From assembly GCA_031323845.1 (NCBI GenBank), contig JAVIYP010000007.1:1-64000 (forward strand): 64,000 bases of DNA, given 5' to 3'. This DNA comes from PUPG01 sp031323845 (GTDB lineage Bacteria; Bacteroidota; Bacteroidia; Bacteroidales; UBA7960). Below, one piece after another: positions 34,835 to 43,399 of the stretch. Within the stretch, counting starts at the first letter, position 1. Every line of letters begins with the position of its first letter. The notes under the pieces were generated by a model. It had not been told where the DNA came from and searched no databases. It saw nothing but the letters and a program-made list of their open reading frames with translations. A program made the translations under genes and the position numbers.

Positions 34835-36169
34835 TCAGGCCCCGCCAATCTGCATCTCCCTGACGCGAAACGTGGGTGCGGCAAACGACCTGTTAAGGTC
34901 CAGGTCGTTAGCCATCATATCAATATTGTTAAGGATGTCACCGGCGCTGCCTGCGATCGTGAGTCCCTGCACCGGATGCGTGATACGGCCGTTCTCTATC
35001 CAGAACCCGGAAGCTCCTCCGCTGTAGTTGCCGTTGACAGGGTTAATGCCGTAACCTGTAACCCCTTTCAGCAGAATGCCTTTTCGCGTATTGGCAATGA
35101 TGGATTCAGGAGTAAGGTCGCCCGAAGCAATGTAAAGGTTATGGGTTCCTATTCCCGGGAGGCTGGTGAAGCCGCCGCGAGAGGCATTTCCGGTGCTTTC
35201 GGTGCCGGCACGCCTGGCCGATTGTGTGTTATGCAAAAAGCTTCGAAGCACACCGTTCTCCACCAACACACGTTTTGACACGGCCACTCCCTCTCCGTCA
35301 AAAGGCTTGCTTCCAAGTCCTTTCGGACGAAGGCCATCGTCAACGATGGTCAAGAGCGCAGAAGCAAATTGCTCATCCATGCTGTCTTTAAGGAAACTGG
35401 CACCCTGCAGCACGCGTTCACCGTTAATGGCTGCAATAATGCCACCCACGAGCGACCTGGCAACAGCAGGGTCAAAGATCACGCTGGCACGCTGCGTCGG
35501 CACCATGCGCGGGTCAAGCATTTCCCATGCTTTTTTCGCAGCGCTTTCAGCAATTACAGGAAGAGGTTCCAGGTCGTCGAAGTGACGGCGGGAAGAAAAC
35601 TCCCACCCGGTGTGACGCTGACCGTTTTTTTCCGCCACCACGCTCACACTCAGAGAGCAGGCCGAAGCCTTGTAGCTCTTCAGCATTCCGCGAGAATTGG
35701 CAATGATGATTTCCGATTCGCCTTCACCAAAAGAAGCACCTGAACTATGCGTTATTCGGTCGTCTTTCAACGCAAGCGATTCCAGCTCCAGCGCCATGTC
35801 AATCTTCTTGTCCATGGGTACGCGGACAATCGAGGGATCGTAAAGGCCTTCTGCTTCATCGTGCTGCTTGTCGTCAGGCAGGATGTTGTGGTCTTCGGGC
35901 GTTGTGAGTTTGGCAAAAGCCACGGCACGCCGCAGTGTGTCGGTAAGCGATTTGTCGCTGAAGTCGTTGCAATGGCTGAAGCCCATGCTTCCATTGACGA
36001 TCACACGGAAACCGACACCGCCGGTTTCGGATTGCTGTATGGTTTCAACATCCCCATTGCGTACTCGTATGGAAAGGTTACGGCTTGTCTGAAGATAGAC
36101 TTCAACTTCGCTTGCGCCGAGGCGGCGACCACGTCCTACAAGCCTGGCTGCTAAATCGTGATAGTTCAT
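34835..36169 (-). CDS. TldE/PmbA-like metalloprotease partner
   Basis: This 444-aa protein of the TldD/PmbA superfamily has the N-terminal VRNGDVETIQQSETGGVGFRV block and the C-terminal GINPVNGNYSGGASGFWIENG and IAGSAGDILNNI blocks. It lacks the HExxxH zinc motif, which marks it as the TldE-type partner of the TldD protein encoded 41 bp upstream. In E. coli the TldD/E heterodimer trims unfolded peptides and matures microcin B17. No signal peptide is visible, in contrast to its partner. Confidence 0.88.
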   Translation of the reverse strand: MNYHDLAARLVGRGRRLGASEVEVYLQTSRNLSIRVRNGDVETIQQSETGGVGFRVIVNGSMGFSHCNDFSDKSLTDTLRRAVAFAKLTTPEDHNILPDDKQHDEAEGLYDPSIVRVPMDKKIDMALELESLALKDDRITHSSGASFGEGESEIIIANSRGMLKSYKASACSLSVSVVAEKNGQRHTGWEFSSRRHFDDLEPLPVIAESAAKKAWEMLDPRMVPTQRASVIFDPAVARSLVGGIIAAINGERVLQGASFLKDSMDEQFASALLTIVDDGLRPKGLGSKPFDGEGVAVSKRVLVENGVLRSFLHNTQSARRAGTESTGNASRGGFTSLPGIGTHNLYIASGDLTPESIIANTRKGILLKGVTGYGINPVNGNYSGGASGFWIENGRITHPVQGLTIAGSAGDILNNIDMMANDLDLNRSFAAPTFRVREMQIGGA

Positions 36170-36210
36170 ATGGTTTGATCTTTGAAGTTTTTTTATCCTG
36201 AACGGAGGAA

Positions 36211-37746
36211 TTATGCGCGGCTTCCTCCAACGTTGATACCGCGGATGCGCACCGTGGGCTGTCCGGCTGTGACTTCAGCCATTTGCCCCTTACCGCATAT
36301 CCCGGGACCGAAGTCCAGGTCGTTCCCGACGGCATCGATACCTGAAATAACACCCATACATGAGCCGATAAGGGTAGCGCCCCTGACAGGCGTTGTTTTC
36401 CTGCCGTTCTCTATAAGATAGGCCTCCCTGCAGGTGAAGTTAAAGATCCCGGTAACGGGGTTTACACTTCCGCCACTAAGACTTTGCACGTACAAACCCT
36501 TTCTGGTGTCGGCCAGGATATCCTCCGGGCTGTCTTTGCCGGCTTCTATGAAAGTGTTGGTCATCCGGGGAATGGGAATATGCCGGAAAGATTCCCTGCG
36601 CCCATTGCCGGTCCTCGGCAGATTCAGCTGCCGGGCACTTAAAATGTCTGTCATATAGCCTTTCAGCACTCCTTTTTCTATCAAAACATTGCGCTGTGCC
36701 TGAGTGCCCTCGTCGTCAAAGTTGATGGTACCCCTGAAGTTGGGCAAGGTGCCGTCGTCCACCATGGTAAACACATCTGTGGCGACTTTCTGGCCCATCT
36801 TACCCGTAAAGGCTCCTATGCCTTTCGCAATATTGTCGGCCTCCAGCGGATGTCCGACAGCCTCGTGTATGAGGACGCCGCCAAATCCGTTTTCCATGAC
36901 AACATCCATGATTCCGGCCGGGGCATCTTCAGCTTCAAGCATGGCTATGGATTCCCTCGCGGCCCTGCGGGCAACCGCTTCGGGCGTCTCCTTTTCAAAG
37001 AGCTCAAAGCCGCTGTGCTCACTGATGCGCTCCCGCGACATGTGCCTGTTGACGCCGTCATCACTCATGGTTTGAACTATAAAAAACAGCAGGGGAAGCT
37101 CGTCACGAAGGAACAAGCCCTCGCTGTTGGCAATCACACGGCACCTTACCTGGTCGTTGTACTCCACAAGGGCCATGCGAATACGCGGGTCATAATCGAG
37201 GGCGGCCTGATTGGCCCGCTCCATAACCTCTATGCGACTGGTGTCGGCAATGCCCTCAAGCGGCTTTGCCACAGTGATGAAAGACGGTCTTTCCTCCCGG
37301 GCAATATTTACCGGAGTTACCCTGTTGCCGTTCCTCGCAATATAAGAAGCCACCTCTGCAGCCCGCATCAGGTTCTCTTCAGTAATTTCCTCCGTATACG
37401 CGTAACCGGTCTTATCGCCGGAGATTACACGGACACCAGCACCCTGGCTGATACCATAAAGCCCGCTTTTGAAGTTCGACTCTTCCATGATGATCTGCCG
37501 GCTGTTACGGCTTTCGAGATAGACATCTGCAAACTCGCCACCCTGGGCAAGAGCCCTGGCAATAACCCTGTCGAGAGTCGCCTTGTCGATGTCAAGACCC
37601 GGGCCAACACGCTCCGCGGGACCGCTGCAGGAGAGCAACTGCGACAATATTGGAGGGGCAACGGCAATAGCCAGACCGCTTTTTAAGCCATATTCCAGAA
37701 ATTTTCTGCGCGGCATGCCACGCCCTGAAAAATGTTTGTAATCCAT
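36211..37746 (-). CDS. TldD-like zinc metalloprotease with apparent Tat lipoprotein signal
   Basis: This 511-aa protein carries the active-site HEAVGH motif (294-299), with the further block GVNPVTGIFNFTCREAYLIENG. The N-terminus is unusual: MPRRKFLEYGL, a hydrophobic stretch (~21-38) and LLSC with Cys40, the layout of a twin-arginine signal with a lipobox. Classical TldD is cytoplasmic. Start 37746 was kept; the ATG at 37716 would begin directly at MPRRKF. It is translated before the TldE-like gene. No obvious modified-peptide substrate gene is adjacent. Confidence 0.88.
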   Translation of the reverse strand: MDYKHFSGRGMPRRKFLEYGLKSGLAIAVAPPILSQLLSCSGPAERVGPGLDIDKATLDRVIARALAQGGEFADVYLESRNSRQIIMEESNFKSGLYGISQGAGVRVISGDKTGYAYTEEITEENLMRAAEVASYIARNGNRVTPVNIAREERPSFITVAKPLEGIADTSRIEVMERANQAALDYDPRIRMALVEYNDQVRCRVIANSEGLFLRDELPLLFFIVQTMSDDGVNRHMSRERISEHSGFELFEKETPEAVARRAARESIAMLEAEDAPAGIMDVVMENGFGGVLIHEAVGHPLEADNIAKGIGAFTGKMGQKVATDVFTMVDDGTLPNFRGTINFDDEGTQAQRNVLIEKGVLKGYMTDILSARQLNLPRTGNGRRESFRHIPIPRMTNTFIEAGKDSPEDILADTRKGLYVQSLSGGSVNPVTGIFNFTCREAYLIENGRKTTPVRGATLIGSCMGVISGIDAVGNDLDFGPGICGKGQMAEVTAGQPTVRIRGINVGGSRA

Positions 37747-37953
37747 ACGATAAATTATTTTATTGAAAAGAGTATTTTATATATCAAACCGAATCATTCG
37801 CAAAAAAATATATCGACCAGCAGGCATGCTGATCCGTTCTGTATTTTTATCTATTTAATTAGATATGTATATCTGTGATTTTTAGTCATTTCGACCATAA
37901 AAATAGAAAAAATATTTTACTGTGAAGGCATGCAGGACTAAGCACAGAAATTA

Positions 37954-37961
37954 TATCTTTG
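37954..37961 (+). promoter_or_regulatory. -7 promoter box for the NtrC-type regulator operon
   Basis: TATCTTTG is a full TAnnTTTG match, 73 bp before the ATG. No -33 TTTG is present at the usual distance. Confidence 0.5.
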
Positions 37962-38034
37962 TATGCTGCAGGATTGCAGCAACATATGCCGGATGGCCGT
38001 TTTTGTCTTAAAATACTGATAAAACCCTTTACCC

Positions 38035-39414
38035 ATGAGCAAATTGGATGCCAAGTTACTTATCATTGATGACGATGAGGATGTGTTGCTTGCAGCGAAG
38101 TTGTTTTTGAAACAGCACATCAAGTCGGTGCACACTGATCCTAATCCGAACAACCTGCCGATGTTGCTGAAGAATGAGAACTACGACATGATTCTTCTGG
38201 ACATGAACTTTTCCCGTGATGCCACAAGCGGCAAGGAGGGGTTTCACTGGCTGAACAAAATTCTTGAGATTGACCCGTCAATTGCCGTGGTTCTAATTAC
38301 GGCTTACGGCGATATTGAGCTGGCCGTTCAGGGGGTAAAGGAGGGTGCTACCAATTTTTTGCTCAAGCCGTGGGACAACAAAAAGTTGCTGGCAACTATT
38401 TCAACCACGCTGGAGGCCCAAAGGTCAAAAAAGGAGTTGCAGGATTTACGTTCGAAGACGAAGTTCCTGATGGAGCAGGGAGACCAGCCTTACAGCCGCA
38501 TTATTGGTGAATCGCAGGCGATGTTGTCGGTGTTAAAGACTGTTCAGAAGGTTGCTGCAACTGACGCCAATGTGTTGATCCTTGGCGAGAACGGCACCGG
38601 TAAAGAGGTAATTGCCCGTGCATTGCACCGGGCTTCGCAGCGCAATAACGAAGTATTTATCAGTGTTGATCTGGGCGCCATTAGCGAAACGCTTTTTGAA
38701 AGTGAGCTTTTCGGATATAAGAAAGGGGCTTTTACAGACGCCAAGGAAGACAGGGCCGGTCGGTTTGAGGCGGCCAACAAAGGCAGTATATTTCTTGATG
38801 AGATCGGCAACCTGAGTCTGCCCTTACAGTCAAAGCTGTTGAGTGTTATCCAGAACCGTGTGGTGACGCGGCTCGGGTCGGTAAAGGAAATCCCCGTAGA
38901 TGTTCGTTTGATCTGCGCCACCAATATGCCTCTTTACCAGATGGTTGACGACGGCAAGTTCCGGCAGGACCTGCTCTATCGCATCAACACCGTTGAAATT
39001 ACCCTGCCTCCGTTACGCGAGCGCACAGAAGACATTCCCCTGCTGGTTAATCATTTCCTGGAGGTGTACTGTAAAAAGTACAAGATGCCCAACAAGCGTC
39101 TGCACACCCACACCATGAAGCGCCTGGAAAAACATCACTGGCCGGGCAACATCCGTGAGCTTCAGCATGCCGTGGAACGTGCCGTGATCATGAGCGATTC
39201 CAACCTTTTACAGCCCAACGACTTCTTCCTTTCACAGCAGCAGGATAAATCCGACAAAGGCTTGCCGGAGTCCGCTACCAACCTGGAAGAAACAGAAAAA
39301 ATGCTGGTGAGAAAGGTCATTGACAAGCATGGCGGCAACATCAGCAAGGCAGCCAAAGAACTTGGCATCACCAGGGCTTCACTTTACAGACGGATAGAAA
39401 AATATGAGCTTTAA
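38035..39414 (+). CDS. Sigma-54-dependent response regulator, NtrC family
   Basis: This 459-aa protein has a receiver domain with phosphoacceptor D56 (ILLDMNF) and conserved K111 (LLKPWD), an AAA+ domain with Walker A GENGTGKE (184-191), the sigma-54 contact loop GAFTDA (231-236, with Asp in place of the second Gly of GAFTGA) and Walker B LDEIGNL, and a C-terminal Fis-type HTH (KAAKELGITRASLYRRI). It activates RpoN promoters when phosphorylated by the histidine kinase whose gene overlaps its 3' end by 11 bp. The likely target is the downstream TolC gene, which has a tandem repeat upstream. Confidence 0.94.
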   Translation: MSKLDAKLLIIDDDEDVLLAAKLFLKQHIKSVHTDPNPNNLPMLLKNENYDMILLDMNFSRDATSGKEGFHWLNKILEIDPSIAVVLITAYGDIELAVQGVKEGATNFLLKPWDNKKLLATISTTLEAQRSKKELQDLRSKTKFLMEQGDQPYSRIIGESQAMLSVLKTVQKVAATDANVLILGENGTGKEVIARALHRASQRNNEVFISVDLGAISETLFESELFGYKKGAFTDAKEDRAGRFEAANKGSIFLDEIGNLSLPLQSKLLSVIQNRVVTRLGSVKEIPVDVRLICATNMPLYQMVDDGKFRQDLLYRINTVEITLPPLRERTEDIPLLVNHFLEVYCKKYKMPNKRLHTHTMKRLEKHHWPGNIRELQHAVERAVIMSDSNLLQPNDFFLSQQQDKSDKGLPESATNLEETEKMLVRKVIDKHGGNISKAAKELGITRASLYRRIEKYEL

Positions 39415-40756
39415 AAACTTTCGCCTAAACGTGGTCGGCCGTGTGTTGCTGATCATGTTGTCGTTGGTGGTGTTGCTGGCGATCATTGGCAGGCCTGAGT
39501 TTGCCATCAGTTCGTTCATACTTGTTGTGCTGATTCTTTTGCAAATAATTGGATTGGTGCGGTATGTGGAACGGACCAACCGCAAACTGTCAGTGTTTCT
39601 TGATGCCATCAGGCACAGCGATTTTTCTTCTTCCTTTTCGGATCAGGGTCTTGGAAAAAGCTTCGATGAGCTCAATTCTGCGTTCAATGAGGTTATCTCG
39701 GAATTCCAGAAAACACGGGCAGCCAAGGAGGAACACTTCAATTATCTGCAAACCGTTTTACAACATGTAACCACCGGCATTATTGTTTTCACGAAAAGCG
39801 GCAGGATCAGCATGGTCAACAATGCGTTTAAGCGCATGTTCAGGAACAGCAATTTGAGACTGGTGCAAGACCTTGATAACATTGACGCCAACCTGGCAGA
39901 AATGCTGAAAAACATCAAAGCGGGCGACAGTCAGTTGCTCAAGGTTTTTTATGATAACGAATTGCTGCAGCTCTCCATCAGGGCCACCGAATTCCGGATG
40001 CAGGGAGAAGACTTTGTGCTGGTTTCCTTACAGAACATCCATACAGAGCTCGAGGCCAAAGAGATGGACTCGTGGCAAAAATTGATCAGGGTGTTGACCC
40101 ATGAGATCATGAATTCCATTACTCCTATCGTATCGCTCTCTTCCACGGTAAAGGGCCTTCTTATCGAAGACAACAGCATGCAACTCCGTGAAAGCATTGA
40201 CCAGGAGGACGTAGAAAGCGCCCAGAGTGCCCTGAACACGATAGAGCGGCGCAGCCAGAGCCTGCTGAACTTCGTGCAGGTGTACCGGAACCTTACCCGC
40301 ATTCCCAAGCCCAATTTTCGCTATTTTCCCGTCAAGGATCTTTTTGACAATGTGGAACAATTACTGGCGCCCAAGTTTAAGGAGCGAAACATTAATTTCA
40401 GCTACAGGATTGTGCCACCGGGACTGATGCTCACTGCGGACCCCGACCTTATAGAGCAAGTCATCATTAACCTCGTAATCAACTCTATACACGCCGTTCA
40501 GCAAGCAGAGAATCCCAAAATACTTATTGTTGCCACCATAGAAGGCATCAACAAAGTGAACATTGCTGTCAGCGACAACGGTTATGGTATTAAACCCGAC
40601 AACCTGGAGCAAATCTTTGTACCCTTCTTCACATCGAAAAAAGAAGGTTCGGGCATTGGGCTCAGCCTTTCGCGCGAAATCATGCGTCTGCACAAGGGTA
40701 ACATCACCGTACGGTCGAAACCCAACGTCGAAACCCGCTTCACCCTTCATTTTTAG
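39404..40756 (+). CDS. Membrane sensor histidine kinase paired with the NtrC-type regulator
   Basis: This 450-aa protein has two N-terminal helices (~11-28 and ~34-52) with almost no periplasmic loop, a coiled segment, a PAS-like domain (~110-210), then a HisKA-type segment with H233 in THEIMNSITPI and an ATP-binding domain (NLVINSIHAV, VSDNGYGI, FFTSKKEGSGIGLSLS). The short extracytoplasmic part suggests it senses something in the membrane or cytoplasm. The start overlaps the regulator gene by 11 bp, so both are cotranslated. Confidence 0.93.
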   Translation: MSFKNFRLNVVGRVLLIMLSLVVLLAIIGRPEFAISSFILVVLILLQIIGLVRYVERTNRKLSVFLDAIRHSDFSSSFSDQGLGKSFDELNSAFNEVISEFQKTRAAKEEHFNYLQTVLQHVTTGIIVFTKSGRISMVNNAFKRMFRNSNLRLVQDLDNIDANLAEMLKNIKAGDSQLLKVFYDNELLQLSIRATEFRMQGEDFVLVSLQNIHTELEAKEMDSWQKLIRVLTHEIMNSITPIVSLSSTVKGLLIEDNSMQLRESIDQEDVESAQSALNTIERRSQSLLNFVQVYRNLTRIPKPNFRYFPVKDLFDNVEQLLAPKFKERNINFSYRIVPPGLMLTADPDLIEQVIINLVINSIHAVQQAENPKILIVATIEGINKVNIAVSDNGYGIKPDNLEQIFVPFFTSKKEGSGIGLSLSREIMRLHKGNITVRSKPNVETRFTLHF

Positions 40757-41127
40757 CAGGTGTCCGTTAGCGTACGATATTTGTCATATAGCGTACACCA
40801 ACCGGCGACACAGGAAATCAAAAAAATCCTCAAAACCCCTTTAATCAGCACATTACACTGAGTGGCATGTTTTTGGATTCTTTTGTATAACAGCCTGCAT
40901 TATCAGGGCCAAAAAGCTTAGGCTGCCGATGCATAACGCCTGCAGCAAAAGCTTTTTTCCAGGCTAAAGCCTGAAATAAATCAAGAATTGACCAACCAAC
41001 CATGAAACCAATAAACGCATCAACGACTAAACCGTATTACAGGCGTGTCAATCCCGATTGCGGCATTGATTCCTGTACCTGGTTAAATCGTCAAGCTTCT
41101 AAAAACACAACAGAAAATCATACATCT
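40757..41127 (+). promoter_or_regulatory. Regulatory region before the TolC-like gene, with a tandem 8-bp repeat
   Basis: TAGCGTAC occurs at 40768-40775 and 40789-40796, 21 bp apart (two helical turns), as expected for enhancer sites of a dimeric activator. Some 70 bp further a poor sigma-54-like sequence TGGCATG-N4-TGGA (40863-40877) has GG but not GC at the -12 site. A GATATTTG (40776-40783, one mismatch to TAnnTTTG) lies between the repeats. The rest of the 371-bp gap shows no gene. Confidence 0.4.
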
Positions 41128-42543
41128 ATGAAAAAGCACATCATCAGTCTGACCCTTTTGCTGGCAATATTTTCCGGACCATCCGTTTATGCGCTGGAGG
41201 TATGGAGTCTGGAGCGTTGCATTCAGCACGCACTTGAAAACAACCTCAGCATTCGCAGTCAGCGCTACGAGCAAGAGATGGCCGGTCACGATCTTACGCA
41301 GAGTTATGCCAACATGCTGCCCAATCTAAGTGCCAGCACCCGGGGTGGGGTGAATTACGGGCGCAGTATTGACGCGGTAACCAATGAGTTTTTCACAGAA
41401 AGAATCATTTCCCAGAGCCTGGGGGCCAGCGCCAATGTCATGCTCTTTGCCGGTTTTCGCACCATCAACAACATCAGGTATCACTTGGCGCGTCAAACGG
41501 CTTACAGATACGACACGCAAAAGATGGAGAATGATTTGATACTTACCATTGCCAATGCATATCTGCAGATTCTTTACTTTGAGGACATGCTGGAGGTGAC
41601 GGCTCAGCAGCTGGAGGTCAGCCGGCAGCAGGCAGAGCGCACACGGATTATGCTGGAGGGGGGCACCATGTCGAGGCGCGATCTTTTGCAGATGGAGGCT
41701 GTGGCTGCCGAGCAGGAGGTTATCCACACCAGCATTGAAAACAATTTACGTTTGTCATACCTTGAGCTTATCCACTTGCTGGAGCTTGATCCTGAGCTTG
41801 ATTTTATTGTCGACCGCCCCCAGCTGACGGTGGAGGATGCAGCGCTGTTTTACGATGCCGAGGCCGTGTTGCAAAAAGCGATGCATATTGAGCCTTCCTT
41901 AACCGCTTCCAGGGAAAGGATCGCCATGGCAGAAACCGCCGTAGCCATTACCAGGGGTGAGCGGATGCCCACACTGAGTCTGAATGCAGGCCTGGGGAGT
42001 GCTTACTCTGAAGCTTTTAAAAGGCTTGCCGACCCGGCCGACAGCAAGGCTGCATTACATAACACCGCACAGCTTGCAGTTGTTACCAGGAACACCAACG
42101 GCCCGGTTTTTGAAACCGTGCCTTACGCGGATCAGCTTAGTGACAACTATTTCCGAACCGCATCCGTCAGTCTGCACATCCCCATTTTCAACAGTTTGCA
42201 GACACGCACCAGGATGCAACGTGCAAGGATAGACCTGGAGCAGGCAAGGCTTCAGCACGAAAACCAAAAAAACAACCTGAGCAGGGTCATTCACCAGGCG
42301 CATGCTGACGCAGTTGCGGCCTACAAGGAATACCTCAGCAACAGCAAAGCACTGGAGGCGTCACGCGAGAGTTACATATTTGCGGAAGAAAACCTTGCTA
42401 TGGGCAGGGTGAGCACTCTTGAGTACAATGAGGCGCTGGCGCGGTATAACAGGGCCAAAGTCAACGCATTGCAATCCCAGTACGAATACGTGTTCAAGGC
42501 AAAGATCCTTGAGTTTTACCAGGGAGAAGGCTTCGTGCTTTAG
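41128..42543 (+). CDS. TolC-type outer membrane efflux protein
   Basis: The start was set at the ATG at 41128 (471 aa), where a Sec signal peptide begins (MKKHIISLTLLLAIF, cleavage near VYA-LEV). Long coiled-coil helices and two outer membrane efflux (OEP) repeats follow, with the typical WSLERCIQHALENNLSIRSQ start and a C-terminal VSTLEYNEALARYNRAKVN repeat. It should form the outer-membrane exit duct of a tripartite pump. No adaptor or inner-membrane transporter is in the window, although such genes usually follow a sigma-54 regulator/kinase pair in Bacteroidota. Confidence 0.9.
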   Translation: MKKHIISLTLLLAIFSGPSVYALEVWSLERCIQHALENNLSIRSQRYEQEMAGHDLTQSYANMLPNLSASTRGGVNYGRSIDAVTNEFFTERIISQSLGASANVMLFAGFRTINNIRYHLARQTAYRYDTQKMENDLILTIANAYLQILYFEDMLEVTAQQLEVSRQQAERTRIMLEGGTMSRRDLLQMEAVAAEQEVIHTSIENNLRLSYLELIHLLELDPELDFIVDRPQLTVEDAALFYDAEAVLQKAMHIEPSLTASRERIAMAETAVAITRGERMPTLSLNAGLGSAYSEAFKRLADPADSKAALHNTAQLAVVTRNTNGPVFETVPYADQLSDNYFRTASVSLHIPIFNSLQTRTRMQRARIDLEQARLQHENQKNNLSRVIHQAHADAVAAYKEYLSNSKALEASRESYIFAEENLAMGRVSTLEYNEALARYNRAKVNALQSQYEYVFKAKILEFYQGEGFVL

Positions 42544-42549
42544 ATGGTG

Positions 42550-43335
42550 TTATGCCCTGGACTTCAGGAAATACAGCACTTCTCTTACAAAGTCATCCGG
42601 CTTTTCGGCATGCAGCCAATGGCTGGCTCCGTCCAGTGTTCTGAAGCCTGCCTGCGGGAAAAGCTTAATTATCGCCGGCTTGTGCGCATCCGGCACATAA
42701 TCGGAGGCTCCACCCCGCAGGAAGAGCACGGGAATATCAAGAGGAACAGCGGGCTCAACGCTCCTGAAAATCTCCTGCAGGTTGTCCCGGATGGCCTCAA
42801 GGTTGATCCGCCAACCCAGGTTGCTTCGGTCCTTCCAATAGAGATTCTTCAACAGGAAATGCCTTAGGCTGTCGTTGGTAATCACATACTTCATGGCCTC
42901 AGCGGCATCCTGGCGGTTTTCAAAGTTCTTCAGGTCCAGATCAAGCAATCCCTGAATGATCCTTTTGTGGTTATCTCCATGCCTGCTTGCCATAGGACTG
43001 ATATCGGCAATCACCATGCTGCTTATCCGTTCGGGATAGTCGGCGGCAAACTGCATCACTGTTTTTCCACCCATGGAGTGACCCAGCAAACTGACTTTCT
43101 GCAAGCTTTTTTCATCAAGAAACTCCAAAAGGTCGTCCACCATAGCTTCATAGTTGTGCACGCTGCTGTGACCCGACCGGCCATGATTGCGCTGATCCGG
43201 GATAAACACATGGAACTCCTCTTCCGCCATTCGCTTCCCAATGGTAACCCAGTTGTCGGACATGCCAAACAACCCGTGGAGTATCACCAGGGGCAGCGAA
43301 CCCTCTGTGCCAAATTCGCGAACAAATAACCTCAT
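42550..43335 (-). CDS. Alpha/beta hydrolase, YbfF-type esterase
   Basis: This 261-aa cytoplasmic protein has the oxyanion region LHGLFGMSDNW, the nucleophile elbow GHSMGG (Ser87), an acid residue in GGASDYVPD and the catalytic His in GASHWLHAEKP. The pattern matches the YbfF/ABHD11 esterase group, which cleaves short acyl esters or acyl-CoA. It is convergent with the TolC gene (6-bp gap) and lies downstream of malQ. Confidence 0.87.
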   Translation of the reverse strand: MRLFVREFGTEGSLPLVILHGLFGMSDNWVTIGKRMAEEEFHVFIPDQRNHGRSGHSSVHNYEAMVDDLLEFLDEKSLQKVSLLGHSMGGKTVMQFAADYPERISSMVIADISPMASRHGDNHKRIIQGLLDLDLKNFENRQDAAEAMKYVITNDSLRHFLLKNLYWKDRSNLGWRINLEAIRDNLQEIFRSVEPAVPLDIPVLFLRGGASDYVPDAHKPAIIKLFPQAGFRTLDGASHWLHAEKPDDFVREVLYFLKSRA

Positions 43336-43381
43336 ATCAGGTAAGCCTTGTTTGCTGTTTTTCAGACTTCAGCCCGGGCAG

Positions 43382-43397
43382 GGCCAGTGTACTGGCC
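43382..43397 (-). terminator. Hairpin directly after malQ
   Basis: GGCCAG-TGTA-CTGGCC is a near-perfect palindrome 3 bp past the malQ stop. No U tract follows on the minus strand, so termination is uncertain. Confidence 0.35.
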
Positions 43398-43399
43398 GG

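Noticed and set aside
40863..40877. Sigma-54 promoter upstream of tolC
   Set aside because: The -24 GG is present but the -12 GC is replaced by GA and one T is missing, so it is below what I would call a promoter. Kept only as a remark.
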